Shown here piece after piece: positions 22,313 to 33,699 of a stretch of DNA of 64,000 bases. Each line of letters begins with the position of its first letter. The first letter of the stretch is position 1. Below the pieces are notes generated by a model. The model was not told the origin of the DNA, did no database searches, and saw only the letters and a list, made by a program, of their open reading frames with translations. Origin of the DNA: Isoetes taiwanensis (Eukaryota > Streptophyta > Lycopodiopsida > Isoetales > Isoetaceae); contig JAJEKV010000114.1 of NCBI GenBank assembly GCA_021234155.1, forward strand, positions 1,381,654 through 1,445,653, read 5' to 3'. A program made the translations under genes and the position numbers.

Positions 22313-24573
22313 CTGGCGCCGTTATGCCGGGTTCCCGCTCAGATCACTTCTTCCCCCTTTTGTCGCTTTTGTCGTTGTCTTTGCTGCTTTACCCTCACCG
22401 TTTTGAATACTTTTGTACATTATTCTCAACCCTTCAATCCCTTTATTGGCCCAACCAGTTGTTGAAATGGTCCGTACTGAGGCCCTTTTGTCAATCAATT
22501 CCTTAGCAATTAGTCTAGTTATGAAATCGCCAAGACTCGCTTTCATGGTGCAAAGAAGAGCAGTTTTACAGTCGAGGATTTCTGGAGTGGTGACAGCACT
22601 CCTCTCTGCCAAATTTTCAGAAAAGTCAGAAGTTTGATATTTTTTATCTCTATTTGCTGAAAAACTGTCCAAAATATCCAGATTCCTTCTTTATCTTCTA
22701 TTTTATCTCAGTTTTCTCAGAAAACGTGCTTCTGCACACCCAAAAATCTTTTGTTTCAAAGGCGACTTCGGTGCTTGCATGAAGCTTTCTTGTTCCACTT
22801 ATTTCAAGAGGGCCAGCACTGTGGCTAGCCCCCAGCTTTCGTCATCACAGGTTCTGAAGCAAGAATTCCCAAGGTCTTTCTCTGCACAAACACTTATATG
22901 ACAGGCAAGTCCTATATTTCTCTATCAGCAAATCTTCTGCAGGCACCTGCTTATCTTCAGTACAGTATCAAGATGCAATTCTTATTGAATTTTTCAAGAG
23001 GGCCAGCACTTTGGCTAGCCCCCATCCATCCGTTCAAGCACATACCATCTGCCATTAAACTCTGTCTTCCAAGCCAGCACGCCTTACATCGGATTCCTTC
23101 AGGTTCTTTGATTTGCACTATCTGCAAGGCTTCTATTTTTCATTAGCTTATAGCTTACCATAAATCACAGCAGAGTTTTTTTTTTCTTCACAAGCTGGTA
23201 GTCGTTCCTCATACAAGATTCGCCCATGTCTGCACATCACAGAGAGAAGCAACAGATTTTTCAACATTCCATGCAGTGTGATCACTTTTTTAGAGCAATA
23301 CATGACCAGCCTATTCGGCTTTACAGAGGAGTATTCTTTGTTTGAAGCAGCCATCTCGTATTATTTTTTCAAGCTGGGTACCTGCACAAAATTGGTTCAG
23401 ACCTAAGCTATTCTTTTCAAGATTTCATAGAAGAACATGGATGGCCCCGTAAAGCAAGTTTCTTCCCAAATCGCCATCCGTAACCTTAACAAGCAAAGTC
23501 TTATCTATCTAAACAAGGCAATACCGACACCGCTTTTTCTATCCGATCAAGCTTTCACCAACCCGTGGCTATATATTCACATTTCATCCGGCACCAAGCA
23601 CATCAAGTTTTCCATTGGCAGATCCACCGAGTGCTGGTATGTAGATTCCAAAGACGTTGCCTCAAAATCCGGCTGCCATGTTTGGCCTTCACCAGGTAAA
23701 CATTCTTTCCTGCTTTCGGCCCCATTCTACATCTCACATCCTACCTTTCACACATCTGCTTACAACTCGTTGAGCAGAAATAGCAAGTTCTTGTGGCAGC
23801 AGAAATCTCACAGCTTCTATTCCGGCATCTCTTATCCCCTGCTTTCACATTCATTTTTAGGGTTTTTTCACCCCAACGGCTCAGATTTGGCCGCCACTTT
23901 CTGCACTTTTTAGGGTATCCTGTGTTCTTGCCGTGCCATACTCATCGCAGTTAGGGCACCCACGCCAAAAGTTATTGTTTGTACCCACGGCCACGCCACG
24001 GCTCATACTTTTCCATCACGGTCCCACGCCACTCGGTATCAATATTTTAGCCGGGTTGATAACCGTGGCCACCCACGCCCACGCCAAGTCCACGCTCCAG
24101 CCACGCTTTGTGCTCCAGATCCACGCTCTGCAAAATATTGTCACGCCAAGTCCACGCTCCAGCCACGCTTTGTGCTCCAGATCCACGCTCTGCAAAATAT
24201 TGTCACGCATAGCCACGCTTTTCTATGGCTGATCACGGGGGAAGCTTTTTTGGTGCTTACATTTTTGAAGACCCCCTAATTATTTTTTTAAGTGAACTTT
24301 TGGGCACTATATGATAAAATAGACTTACCCATAATATAAGGGGATGGTCTTTATGTTTTTTGGCCCATGTTCCTATGATCCATGTTCTCCATCGACATTC
24401 ATTCGGATCTTATTCGTCCTCAACGCAATCATGAAGATCTTTTACGGCGACACCACCCAACCATTACCATCATTTTCGCCCCTAAAATTTTTGGCACCAT
24501 GTTGTAATTGTCGGACTTGTCTTATAAAAGTCTCCAGACATGTTTTATGCTAAACACTTTTAGGGGGAGGCAA
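22313..24573 (+). mobile_element. Internal region 1 of array
   Basis: 2261 bp without gag or pol motifs. It contains two adjacent copies of a 62-bp unit (24080-24141 and 24142-24203) and ends CTTTTAGGGGGAGGCAA before the next LTR. Of the three internal regions it keeps the most CAG/CTG sites. Confidence 0.85.
22314..22331 (+). promoter_or_regulatory. Primer-binding site, tRNA-Asp type
   Basis: TGGCGCCGTTATGCCGGG begins two bases after the LTR end. It matches the complement of the 3' end of plant tRNA-Asp (TGGCGCCGTTGCCGGGG), recalled from Athila/Tat elements, except for an extra AT. This would prime minus-strand DNA synthesis. The site is degenerate at 24901 and 27484. Confidence 0.75.
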
Positions 24574-24900
24574 TGTTAACCACGCGCATGCACATACGTT
24601 AGGTGTCAGCAGGCGGCAGACTGACACTTGGCATGATTAGGTTAACTTAAGTGTATGGCTTAGATTTAGCTAGATGTAGGGTTTGATTTGGCCTACACTA
24701 TATTAGACCGGAGCCTCTTCGATCATGTACTCAGTTTGATCTCAAATTTGGAGAGCCTCATTTGGCCAATGCTCCCTTCATTCTTTGTACATATTTTGTC
24801 TTGTTCTTTGTTTTTTGTGATCATGAGCATGGCAGCTTTTAGCATCCTCCGCAATATGGATCAGTTGGCCAGGGTGCACGCCAAGAACTCACAACTAACA
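24574..24900 (+). repeat. LTR 2 of complete array
   Basis: 327 bp. It differs from the others by loss of most of the first inverted repeat (CTAGTGGTTAACATTGT missing or replaced). It keeps the TAACA end. The primer-site region after it is changed. Confidence 0.88.
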
Positions 24901-27145
24901 TCAAGCGCCATGTATGCCTGCTCCGCTTCGATCACTTTTTCTCGCTTTGCTTTGTCGTTGTCTTTGTCATTTTACTTACTTACTCTGTTTTGAATACTTT
25001 TGTACATTATTCTCAACCCTTCAATCCTTTTATTGGCCCAAACTCAGGCTGTTGAAATGGTCCGTACTGAGGCCCTTTTGTCAATCAATTCCTTAGCAAT
25101 TAGTCTAGTTATGAAACCGGCCAAGACTCGCTTTCATGGTGCAAAGAAGAGCAGCTTTTACCGAGGATTTCGAGGGTGACAAAAGACTCTCTCTCGCCAA
25201 ATTTTCAAAAAGTCATAAGTTTGATATTTTTTATTCTATTTGCCGGAACTGTCCAAAATATCCAGATTCCTTCTTCATCTTCTATTTTATCTCGTTTTCT
25301 TTTAAAACGGCTTCCGACACCCAAAAAATCTTTTGTTTCAAAGGCGACTTTTAAGCTTTCTCGCATGAAGCTTTCTTTTTGTTCCACTTATTTCAAGAGG
25401 GCCAAGACTGGCTAGCCCCCGCCTTTCGCCATCATTGTTCTCAAGCAAGAATTCCCAAGTCTTTCTCTCTCAGACAAACACTTATATGATGAAAGTAAGT
25501 CCTATATTTCTATCAAGAAATCTTCCGCAGTGCACCGCTTATCTTCGAAGATAAGATCAAGATGCAATTTTATTGAATTTTCAAGAGGGCCAAAGACTTT
25601 GGCTAGCCCCCATCCATCCGCTCAAGCACATACCATCCGCCATTAAACTCGCTTTCCAAGCCAAAGACGCTTTACATCGGATTCCTTCAGGTTCTTTGAT
25701 TTGCACTATCTGCAAGGCTTCTATTTTTCATTAGCTTATAGCTTACCATAAATCACAAAGCAGAGTTTTTTTTTCTTCACAAAGCCGGTAGTCGCTCCTC
25801 ATACAAGATTCGCCCATGTCCGACATCACGAGAGAAGCAACAGATTTTTCAACATTCCATGCAAGCAGGATCACTTTTTAGAGTTAATACATGACCAAAA
25901 TTTATTCGGTTTTACAGAGGAGTATTCTTTGTTTGAAGCAGCCATCTCAGATATTTTTTCAAGCCGGGTACCGCACAAAATTGGTTCGCACCGGTATTCT
26001 TTTTCAAGATTTCATAGAAGAACATGGATGGCCCCGTAAAGCAAGTTTCTTCCCAAATCGCCATCCGTAACCTTAACAAGCAAAAGTCTTATCTATCTAA
26101 ACAAGGCAATACCGACACCGGCTTTTTCTATCCGGACTGCTTTCACCAACCCGCGGCTATTATTCACATTTCATCCGCACCAAGCACATAAGTTTTCCAT
26201 TGGCGTATCCACCGAGGGGCCGTATATAGATTCCAAAGACGCGTGCCTCGAACCGGGCCGCCATGTTTGGCCTTTCACCAGGTAAACATTCTTTCTGCTT
26301 TAAGCCCCATTCTCGCATCTCACATCCTACTTTTCACGATTCAAGGCCAACTCGCTGGAGCGTAAATAGCAAGTTCTTGTGGCGCAGAAAAATCTACGCC
26401 TTCTATTCCCAAGATTCTTTTATCCCCCGCCACATTCATTTTAGGGTTTTTTCACCCCAACGGCTCGATTTGGCCGCCACTTTCGCGACTTTTTTAGGGT
26501 ATCCTTGTTCTTGCCGGCCATACTCACGCAGTTAGGCACCCACGCCAAAGTTATTGTTTGTACCACGGCCACGCCATCGCTCATACTTTTCCATCACGGC
26601 CCACGCCACGGTATCAACATTTTAGCCGGGCCGATAATCACACCACCACGCCCACGCCTAAGTCCACGCCAACCACGCTTTGTGCTCCGGGGATCCACGC
26701 CTGCAAAATATTGTCACGCCAAGTCCATGCTCCAAATTACGCTTTGTACCCCGTGATCCACGCCTCGCAAAATATTGTCACGCATAGCCACGCTTTTCTA
26801 TGGTCGATCACGGGAAGCTTTTTGGTGCTTACATTTTGAAGACCCCTAATTATTTTTTAAGTGAACATTTGGGCACTATATGATAAAATAGACTTACTCA
26901 TAATATAAGGGATGGTCTTTATGTTTTTGGCCCATGTTCCTATGATCCATGTTCTCCATCGACATTCATTCGGATCTTATTCGTCCTCAACGCAATCATG
27001 AAGATCTTTTTACTTGGGCTTAACACAACCCAACCATTACCATCATTTTCGCCAAAATTTTTGGCACCATGTTGTAATTTGCCTGACTTGTCTTATAAAA
27101 GTCCCAGGGCATGTTTTTATGCTAAACACTTTTAGGGGAGGCAAG
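24901..27145 (+). mobile_element. Internal region 2 of array
   Basis: 2245 bp and the most divergent internal copy. Many CAG/CTG positions of the sister copies read CCG, CGG, CTCG or are shortened. No coding signal was seen. Confidence 0.85.
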
Positions 27146-27483
27146 TGTTAACCACCTAGTGGTTAACATTGTGCATGCACATGTTAGGTGTCAGTGGTGG
27201 CAGACTGACACTTGGCATGATTAGGTTAACTTAAGTGTATGGCTTAGATTTAGCTAGATGTAGGGCTCAGATTTGCGGTCTACACTATATTAGACCGGAG
27301 CCTCTTCAGATGTACTCATGTTTGATCTCAAATTTGGAGAGCCTCATTTGGCCAATGCTTCTTTTCATTCTTTTGTACATATTTTGTCTTGTTCTTGTTT
27401 TGTGATCATGAGCATGGCGGCTTTGTAGCATCCGGCGGTCATGGATTTGCCGCAAGGTGCACGCCAAGAACTCACAACTAACA
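27146..27483 (+). repeat. LTR 3 of complete array
   Basis: 338 bp with intact TGTTAACCACC start and TAACA end, and the inverted-repeat cluster retained. It corresponds by position to the LTR at 612 in the duplicated segment (offset 26534). Confidence 0.9.
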
Positions 27484-29779
27484 CCGGGCGCTATCTATGC
27501 CTGGGTTTGCTCGCGGATCACTTCTTCCGCCTTTGTCGTTTTCTTTGTTGTCTTTGCCGCCTCTTACCCTCATCGGTTCTTGAATACTTCTTGTACATTA
27601 TTCTCAATCCTTCAATCCCTTTTATTGGCCCAACCGGGCTTGTTGAAATGGTCCTACTGGAGGCCCTTTTGTCAATCAATTCCTTAGCAATTAGTCTAGT
27701 TATGAAATCGGTTTCAAGACTCTGCTTTTCATGGTGGCAAAGAAGAGCAGTTTTATATCGAGGATTTCGGAGTGGTGACAAAGACCTCCTCTCGCCAAAT
27801 TTTCGAGAAAAGTCAAGTTTGATATTTTTATCTCTATTTGCTGAAAAAACCCCCAAAATATCCGATTCCTTCTTTATCTTCTATTTTATCTCAGTTTTCT
27901 CAGAAAACGTGCTTCTGCACACCTAAAAATCTTTTGTTTCAAAGGCAGTACTTCAGAAGCTTTCTGCATGAAGCTTTCTTGTTCCACTTATTTCAAGAGG
28001 GCCATCACTGTGGCTAGCCCCCAGCTTTCGTCATCACAGGTTCTGAAGCAAGAATTCCCAAGGTCTTTTTTCGCATAAACACTTATATGACAGTAAAGTC
28101 CTATATTTCTATCAAGAAATCTTCTTTTTGCACCTTATCTTCAATACAAGATCAAGATGCAATTCTTATTGAATTTTTTTCAAGAGGGCCAGCACTTTGG
28201 CTAGCCCCCATCCATCCGCTCAAGCACATACCATCCGCCATTAAACTCTCAGATTCCAAGCCAAAGACGCCTTACATCGGATTCCTTCAGGTTCTTTGAT
28301 TTGCACTATCTGCAAAAACCAGCAAATAATTTCATCACATTCCTCCAAGGCTTCTATTTTTCATGAGCTTATAGCTTACCATAAATCACAGCAGAGTTTT
28401 TTTTTTTTTCACAAGCTGATAGTCGTTCCTCATACAAGATTCGCCCATGTCTGCACATCACAGAGAGAAGCAGCAGATTTTTCAACATTCCATGCAAGTA
28501 TGATCACTTTTTTAGAGCAATACATGACCAGCCTATTCGGCTTTACAGAGGAGTATTCTTTGTTTGAAGCAGCCATCTCGTATTATTTTTTCAAGCTGGG
28601 TACCTGCACAAAATTGGTTCAGACCGGTTATTCTTTTCAAGATTTCATAGAAGAACATGGATGGCCCCAGAAAGCAAGTTTCTTCCCAAATCGTCATCCG
28701 TAACCTTAACAAGCAAAGTCTTATCTATCTAAACAAGGCAGCACCGACACGGCTCTTTTCATCCGGGAGCTTTCACCAACCCGTGGCTATTATTCACATT
28801 TCATCCGACACCAAGCACATCAAGTTTTTCATTGGCAGATCCACCGAGTGCTGGTATATAGATTCCAAAGACGTTGCCTCGAAATCCGGCTGCCATGTTT
28901 GGCCTTTCACCAGGTAAACATTCTTTTCTCGTTTAAGCCCCATTCTCAAGATCTCACATCCGCCCTTCACAGATCCATTTGCAACTCGTTGAGCGTAAAT
29001 AGCAAGTTCTTGTGGCAGTAAATCTCGCAGCCTTCTATTCCTAAGATCTCTTATCCCCGCTTTCACATTCATTTTAGGGTTTTTCACCCCAACGGCCGAT
29101 TTGCCACTTTCTCGGGTGACTTTTTAGGGTATCCCAGTATTCTTGCCGTACCATACTCACGCAGTTAGGCACCCACGCCAAAAGTTATTGTTTGTACCCA
29201 CGCCACGCCACGGGCTCATACGTTTCCATCACGGTCCACGCCACGGGTATCAACATTTTAGCTAGCTGATAACCGCTCACGCCCACACCCACGCCAAGTC
29301 CACGCCCAATACGCTTTGTGCTCCGGATCCACGCTCGCAAAAAATTTGTCACGCCAAGTCCATGCTCCAGCCACGCTTTGTACCCCAGATCCACGCTCTG
29401 CAAAATATTGTCACGCATAGCCACGCTTTTCTATGGCTGATCACGGGGAAGCTTTTTTGGTGCTTACATTTTTGAAGACCCCCTAATTATTTTTTTAAGT
29501 GAACATTTGGGCACTATATGATAAAATAGACTTACCCATAATATAAGGGGATGGTCTTTATGTTTTTTGGCCCATGTTCCTATGATCCATGTTCTCCATC
29601 GACATTCATTCGGATCTTATTCGTCCTCAACGCAATCATGAAGATCTTTTACGGCGATACAATCCAGCCATTACCATCATTTTCGCCCCTGAAATTTTTG
29701 GTACCATGTTGTAATTGTCGGACTTGTCTTATAAAAGTCTGTACATGTTTTTATGCTAAACACTTTTAGGGGGAGGCAG
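27484..29779 (+). mobile_element. Internal region 3 of array
   Basis: 2296 bp. It contains the same blocks as the other units and two degenerate 62-bp repeats near 29290-29410, ending AGGGGGAGGCAG before the last LTR. No gag or pol motif. Confidence 0.85.
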
Positions 29780-30116
29780 CGTTAACCACCTAGTGGTTAA
29801 CATTGTGCATGCACATGTTAGGTGTCAGTGGTGGCAGACGGACACTTGGCATGATTAGGTTAACTTAAGTGTATGGCTTAGATTTAGCTAGATGTAGGGC
29901 TCAGATTTGCGGTCTACACTATATTAGACCGGAGCCTCTTCAGATGTACTCAGGTTTGATCTCAAATTTGGAGAGCCTCATTTGGCCACGTTCCCTTCAT
30001 TCTTTGTACATATTTTGTCTTGTTCTTGTTTTGTGATCATGAGCATGGCAGCTTTGTAGCATCCGGCAGTCATGGACTGCTGCTGCAAGGTGCACGCCAA
30101 GAACTCACAACTAACA
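29780..30116 (+). repeat. LTR 4 (right end) of complete array
   Basis: 337 bp starting CGTTAACC (first T changed to C) and ending CTAACA, directly followed by target duplication GTGAG at 30117-30121. No primer site follows, so this is a true 3' end. Confidence 0.92.
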
Positions 30117-30121
30117 GTGAG

Positions 30122-30250
30122 TCGAGAAAGGCCCTCAGAACTGCCTTTCTGGACACTCAGAACTCTTGGGGGCAGAGCCCAAGCAAGCAATGTAGTGGTG
30201 TGTGGTCACATATCCAGTTGGATGTTGCCAAGTGGCGTGACATTAAAATA

Positions 30251-30335
<85 letters not shown>

Positions 30336-30790
30336 CATCCATCCATCCATCCATCCATCCATCCATCCATCCATCCATCCATCCATCCATCCATCCATCC
30401 ATCCATCCATCCTTATGCCCTAAAAGTCTGAAAATCTCAAGTTTGTTAACCCGCTTTTTGCAAGTTTATGATTTTCTTTTCGTTGAAGCAATGTAAAGTG
30501 GTTGGGGGCAGGCCCCGACCAAGCAATGTAGTGTGGTGTGGTGTGTGGTCACATGTCCAGTTGGATGCTGCCTAGTGGCGTGACATTAAAATACTATTTA
30601 TCTATCTATCCTTGATGTCCTAAAAGTCTGAAAATCTCAAGTTTGTTAACCCACTTTTTGCAAAACTTAAGGCTAAATTCTTGTTTATGATTTTCTTTTC
30701 GTTGAAGGATGCCAGATTTTAATTAACAAGAAGTCAAATTCAAATACAGAGCAGAGACAGGAATAAAATTGTAGATGTTGATCCATTGAG
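30122..30790 (+). repeat. Flank with dispersed repeat copies, collinear with 3578-4250
   Basis: Two copies of the dispersed repeat with TATC tail (around 30180-30412 and 30495-30612) are followed by about 175 bp up to the Ty3 insertion site. Order and spacing match 3578-4250. No gene. A short frame between 30685 and 30990 is not conserved. Confidence 0.75.
30249..30412 (+). repeat. Compound microsatellite (TATC)n(CATC)n
   Basis: This has the same architecture as at 3713: TATC units passing directly into CATC units, with identical sequence on both sides. Confidence 0.97.
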
Positions 30791-30795
30791 TGAAG
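30791..30795. other. Target-site duplication TGAAG, left copy
   Basis: TGAAG precedes the 5' LTR and recurs at 41882-41886 after the 3' LTR, so element 2 has both ends and its original integration site. Confidence 0.9.
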
Positions 30796-31373
30796 TGTTA
30801 GTCCTGTGCCTCCTGGTACAGGACTATTCATGCATAATGACGGCACTGTGTCAAGCTCAAGGATCCTCACACCCACGGGTCGGCTATCAAAGGCTCGGCA
30901 GAAGACCAAATACAGACCACGCAGCCAAAGCCCGCGTCCATCAACAAGAGGCGCCGCTGCATAAAGTGACGGCCCGGCACCCTGCGTCACCGCCGGCGGA
31001 TTCTAGGCACTTCAAGAGGCACCGCTAACATTCCTCAAATCAGGCCTCCTTCCGTGAGTCGGCACCCGAGATCGCCGAGTGTCTATATTGGGCCAAAGGC
31101 CATTGTACTATATATATGAGTAGAGCTAGCACATGAGTTTTAGATGAGTTTTGAGTCTTGTCTCCTTCAGTTTTTTCTCTCTATTAAGCGAGAGCTCATG
31201 TATGTTCATCATTGATATCAAGGAAGCTTATCATTTTCCTCTCATTTGTTCTCCCTTCTCTTCTTCTTCTCTTCTTGCAAATCCCGCGTGACATAGTCCC
31301 CTGACTCTCTGTTAGATCCACGGGTCCTCCACAGAGGGTTGTCTTCCGGAGTTCCCAACCCGGACCCCAAACA
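30796..31373 (+). repeat. 5' LTR of Ty3 element 2
   Basis: 578 bp, TGTTAGTCCTG...CCCCAAACA, with TATA-like TACTATATATATGAG near 31106. Against the 3' LTR most differences fall at CAG/CTG positions (for example CTCAGCAG versus CTCGGCAG). A naive age estimate from LTR divergence would therefore be misleading. Confidence 0.92.
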
Positions 31374-31423
31374 TCGCCGCCCATTGCCGGGGTGCGATTC
31401 CATCCTACTTTCTTACATCCGCC

Positions 31424-32900
31424 ATGTATGTCCGTAATTTCACGCCGGAAGAACTCCTTTCTCGGTGACGCCTCTCGCTTGGAGCGCCATCGGCGTCACG
31501 GACACTTGTTTCGCGACATGTATGGAACTGCTTATGACATAGAGGGAGGCCATCTTCGGTCTAGGGCTCAGTCAGCGCCACCAACCCCTCGTGTCCTGTC
31601 TCGTCCCCAGTTCCCGCCCCTGCGTGCAAACATTGCTCACAACCTCGGTCCCCTCATCACTATCGAGCCTTATCGGGCTCAACCTTCTCAACCGTACTTT
31701 CATACCCCAACATGCCTACATCCATCATTCTTCGGGCCATACGCCTCTTCCTTCACAACCATCATCTCCCCGGGGGCACGGATATCCACATCGCCTCCTT
31801 TATGCCTACCGGGAATATCCTTTTCCCTACGTTTCCCACGCCCTTCCTCGCTTACAACCTTACGGATCTCAAAACCAATGCTCCAGGCTACTTGGTTTCT
31901 CAACCGCAGCCACCCTTCATCGTGGTCCTTCAGGGCACCATGCCACATCCAACTCAACCTCAATATCCTCACTATATCGTTTCTGTCCAAACAAGCACTT
32001 TCACATCTACCTTTCGACTCACCGCACTTATCCCACCTTTGGCAACACGAAAAGGCAAACCCTTAGACCAAAGTGCTCAGGCCCACATGGAAGAATTTGA
32101 GGCTCTAGCTGTCCTAAATGGTCATGCGCAACCTCAACCGAAATTCCACATCTTTTCCACCACCTGCGTGGCTCTCCTCATCAATGGCTCATGTCCAACA
32201 AAAGCCATTGGAAACAAGATCGGGTCAGAAATGAGAACGCTTTTCTCATTATGGGACCCGCGGATGATGATCAACTTCATCTCAAGCAACTCAATGAACT
32301 TCAACAAGAGCCCACCTGAGTTCCGCCTCGGATTTTATGGATCGACTTCACATTCGCTTTCAAGAAGCTCAAGGAGTACCCCACACAGAGCAGTTTTGGT
32401 CCGGTTTCTCCAAGGACTTCCTCCGGCTATTCGACTCATGATCGAATACACCGTCCCCAAGACTTTGGAGCGTGCTATCGACCTTGTCAATCACTTTCGG
32501 GCAATGTTTCCTCGGGCGTGGCTCTTCAAGAGCTCCTGCTCATTCCACCTCCGCCATGGTTCCACAAACGGTCGTTCAGCCTCAACACGCTAATCCACGG
32601 CCTTGAAATCACCGTGCCATATTTGCAAATACCAAGGCCATCCGCAAATGAGTGCAACTCCACCAATGGCTCGCCCTCATTGCAAGCGATGCAACATGTG
32701 CAATCATGCCACGGAAGAGTGCACTCGCACTCATCCCACACCGCTTCAAGCAACAAAATGGTTTATCAAGTGCAAACCACACCTCAGCAACAATCGCACT
32801 ATCGCCAGTCACCACTTCAAAAAGTGCAACCCACGCAACTCTATCGAACAGGAGCAACCACGGGATCCAACCCACGTCCTCCTTTTTGATCCTTCTAAAG
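31424..32900 (+). pseudogene. gag of Ty3 element 2 (capsid and nucleocapsid)
   Basis: The first plausible ATG is at 31424 (MYVRNFTPEELL), 51 bp after the LTR, and the frame breaks soon after. A long open stretch to 32593 carries the capsid-like FLQGLPPAIRLMIEY near 32404-32450 and TLERAIDLVNHF. In another frame at 32680-32722 is a complete nucleocapsid zinc knuckle, CKRCNMCNHATEEC (C-x2-C-x4-H-x4-C). Gag would form the particle and bind element RNA. At least two frameshifts separate these parts. The alignable copy at 4885-6400 is more damaged. Confidence 0.8.
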
Positions 32901-33699
32901 CTCGTTGTTATCAGCATCAAGAATGGGGTCATACCACCACCGGCGTGTCCTCAACTTCCACAAGTTCGGTACGGCTTCACGGCACAAATCGTACCACATC
33001 GGTCCGCCTCACGGCTTACCAACTCTGGATTGCTAATGGCAAACAAGGCCCCAGACCAGTTCTTAAGAAGCCACCAAGAGCGCCTCGAATCACGCTATCA
33101 ACCAGCTCCAAAGAAATCAACCTCACCGGATCAACAAGCACAAGAGGAAATTTTTCGTGCACTTAATCCTCCAGTCCAGTAGTCAAATTGGGTTGGTTTA
33201 GTTTCACGCCGCACCAAGGCATCACGCCCTTGACCATTATTCAATGGCACGCAACTCCTTTGCCTTTGCGGTTGACACCATTCCTCATGCGACGAAAAAA
33301 AAAAGGTTCACTTTGCACCGACTTGGAGAAGCTCATGCCACATGTCATGCCAAAAGTTCGCCAAAAGCATTTTGAACCTCATGCAAGCTGCGGAAGGCCG
33401 CACATTGGCAAATGTTCATGCCACCACCGTGAGCTCAATAAAGACAAGATACACCTTCCACATCTCAACCTCCACGCCTCGACGTATCCCAATATTGCCG
33501 CCAGGTTGACTTACTCAACGAAGTTGAAGCTTCACTACCACGCACTCCAAAGACCATTGGAACCAGCAGATCCTTTTTCTCATGTGCCTCTAGAACTCCA
33601 AGAGGAGCTAGCCAAGATCAAAATTCCTTTAAGCTTGGCCACCATTTTGAAACTCGGCATCTGCTCTAAAGGACCGGGCTACCACTCCCAACTGCTTTA

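Larger units (their letters stand above)
21976..30116 (+). mobile_element. Multimeric non-coding LTR element: 4 LTRs, 3 internal regions
   Basis: The array runs LTR (21976-22312), internal, LTR (24574-24900), internal, LTR (27146-27483), internal, LTR (29780-30116). Neighbouring units share each inner LTR, and only the outer ends carry a target duplication (GTGAG). LTRs have TGTTA...TAACA ends. Each internal region starts with a tRNA-Asp-like primer site and ends with a purine-rich stretch. No coding capacity was seen. Possible origins are unequal recombination between LTRs of one insertion, or integration of a multimeric or concatemeric DNA form. Confidence 0.9.

Noticed and set aside
24574-27145. 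Treating each 2.6-kb unit as a separate insertion
   Set aside because: Inner LTRs are shared between neighbours and lack target duplications; only the outermost ends have GTGAG.
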